DNA from: Sinotaia quadrata
Taxonomy: Eukaryota > Mollusca > Gastropoda > Architaenioglossa > Viviparidae
Length of the DNA: 64,000 nt
Assembly (NCBI GenBank): GCA_028829895.1
Contig: CM054177.1
Span: 76,810,663-76,874,662, forward strand
Reading direction: 5' to 3'
Position numbers and translations under genes: made by a program. How positions within the stretch are numbered: the first letter of the stretch is position 1; each line of letters starts with the position of its first letter. Positions 62,704-64,000 of the stretch are shown piece after piece. The notes under the pieces were generated by a model. That model searched no databases and was not told the origin of the DNA. It saw only the letters and a list, made by a program, of their open reading frames with translations.

Positions 62704-63513
62704 GTAAGATTAGTTGTTGTTTTTTTATTTACATACTACATTTTTTAATGACTCCTCTATATATGACTCTCTCTCTCTCTCTGACAGACACACACACACA
62801 GAAATTGGTGGTTTAGTAGCTTATATTATGTCTTATTTGTGGGATTACAAATGTTAAAGAGTAATACAATCTGTGCAGAGTTCAGTAATTGTGATGGGTA
62901 AAAATTCCGGGTCTTGTTGATTTAAAAAAAAAAAAAGAAGAACCTATGCCTATTTTTAATACGAAAAAATAAATATGCATATTGAAATGAAGGAACATTG
63001 TTCGAGCTCTGAAACTGAGTTTTATTTGATATTTACTTTAATATCAGCACCACTTTTACATCTGATGTTCCAGTCAATTTTGTAATATTATGACCAGAAT
63101 AATAATATAATAATAATATAACTTTTATAAACTTGATTGGCAATTTGCATTTAAAAAAAAATTCTATAACAAACTGACAAAATAAAACATTACACTAAGT
63201 GGTCACAGGTGCCATATATTTTTAATATCTCGCTCATTAGAACATGCCTCTACTAGTAGTATAATAAAATTATTCATTTTTTCCCATTAATCTTAATTAA
63301 TTTCTTGAAAGTGCTTTCTTGCAACTTGGTTAAATGAAAATGCCACCATCACTTCATTGCTCTCTCTCGTTTACTTATGGGAAGCACTTCTGGCCTGGGC
63401 CAATTTCATGACTCATTCTCTTTCTCTACATATTTATAAATAAATGTCCTTTTGCCAAATATATATTTTTGTATGGTCATATGTAAAAGTAATAATGAAG
63501 TAATATAGCAAAT

Positions 63514-63560
63514 TACAGTAGAACCCTGCTAATCTAAATTAATTGGGGCTGAGACTTTAA
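63514..63560. mobile_element. possible terminal repeat of a Tigger/pogo-type element
   Basis: TACAGTAGAACCCTGCTAAT followed by ctaaattaattggggctgag resembles the ends of mariner/Tigger elements. No inverted partner is seen to the right before the window ends. Confidence 0.4.
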
Positions 63561-63680
63561 ACACTATAAAAACTCTTTCCTGTATCAGGATGCATATCAT
63601 TAAAAAATTCAAAAATTCAATAGGAACGAAGGTATTAAAATCTATTGAAATAATCTTTAGTATGCTTGCATTTATCTTAG

Positions 63681-63739
63681 ACAGATACTGGAAGGGTCAG
63701 TTTTGAACAAGCAGAGTATGGTTCAACCAGTGTACTCAG
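63681..63739 (+). CDS. RPP38: candidate exon 8 of RPP38
   Basis: This is an open 59-base block between a good acceptor (tttatcttag) and a CAG|GTACTT donor. It accepts the phase 2 left by the preceding RPP38 exon (CG|A) and reads RQILEGSVLNKQSMVQPVYS, leaving phase 1. I have no family alignment for this tail region, so the support is phase and splice signals only. Confidence 0.5.
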
Positions 63740-63816
63740 GTACTTGCATTGGTAGAAGTAAGATGAGAGTTATCTTTTTTATTTAGCTGCTCAAATCACC
63801 AACTTTCATTCCCCCA

Positions 63817-63818
<2 letters not shown>

Positions 63819-63852
<34 letters not shown>
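63819..63852. repeat. CA microsatellite
   Basis: Pure (CA) run of about 17 units near the right edge. A (TC) run followed by (CA) also occurs at 62766-62800. Confidence 0.95.
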
Positions 63853-63854
<2 letters not shown>

Positions 63855-64000
63855 GATGTTTTGTTGTTTGCTTTGAAACACAAAGTGAGAAAAAAAGTCT
63901 TTTAAAATAGGGCTGGCCAGGTAATGGTAAACTATAAGTTCTCTCATAGACTGAAACATATATCTTTGTTTTCTTATGAACGTTTTCTCTTTCTCCTTTC

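Overview
This 64 kb window is eukaryotic and animal. It is AT-rich, the genes are split into small exons by 0.3-5 kb introns with ordinary GT/AG signals, and introns and intergenic DNA are filled with minisatellites, microsatellites and decayed DNA transposons. The four gene families are conserved animal housekeeping genes. Very long intronic minisatellites and the particular repeats seen fit a mollusc, possibly a cephalopod, but that placement is an inference and not proven by any single feature.

Layout. 1-19.6 kb: the 5' half of ECT2 (Rho GEF of cytokinesis, three BRCT modules) on the minus strand, with nine exons from 19606 down to 1813; the DH-PH part lies beyond the left edge. 21.0-23.3 kb: a complete three-exon LIPT2 (mitochondrial octanoyltransferase) on the plus strand, head-to-head with ECT2. 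27.7-44.9 kb: a complete eleven-exon RNASEH2B (RNase H2 subunit B, ending in a PCNA-binding PIP box) on the minus strand, tail-to-tail with LIPT2. 49.3-63.7 kb: RPP38 (RNase P/MRP subunit, L7Ae fold) on the plus strand, head-to-head with RNASEH2B and running off the right edge. All exon joins were checked by hand for reading phase. The RPP38 exon 2/3 and 3/4 joins appear to use GC rather than GT donors.

Mobile and repeated DNA. I see the 5' end of a piggyBac element (TTAA target plus broken transposase start), a complete 212 bp hAT-type MITE, a second probable hAT MITE, a 2.75 kb element with 15 bp terminal inverted repeats and a 7 bp target duplication, a frameshifted and internally deleted copy of a multi-copy transposon-like gene, and at least eight large minisatellites (23-33 bp units), nearly all inside introns. 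A GC-richer stretch at 46.0-48.7 kb is a repeat cluster with one exon-like open frame I cannot identify.

The four genes do not form a pathway. They cover cytokinesis, lipoylation, ribonucleotide excision and tRNA/rRNA processing. I found no new gene system; the most useful leads are the GC-AG introns, the unidentified exon-like frames at 687-860 and 47389-47546, and the 2.75 kb transposon.
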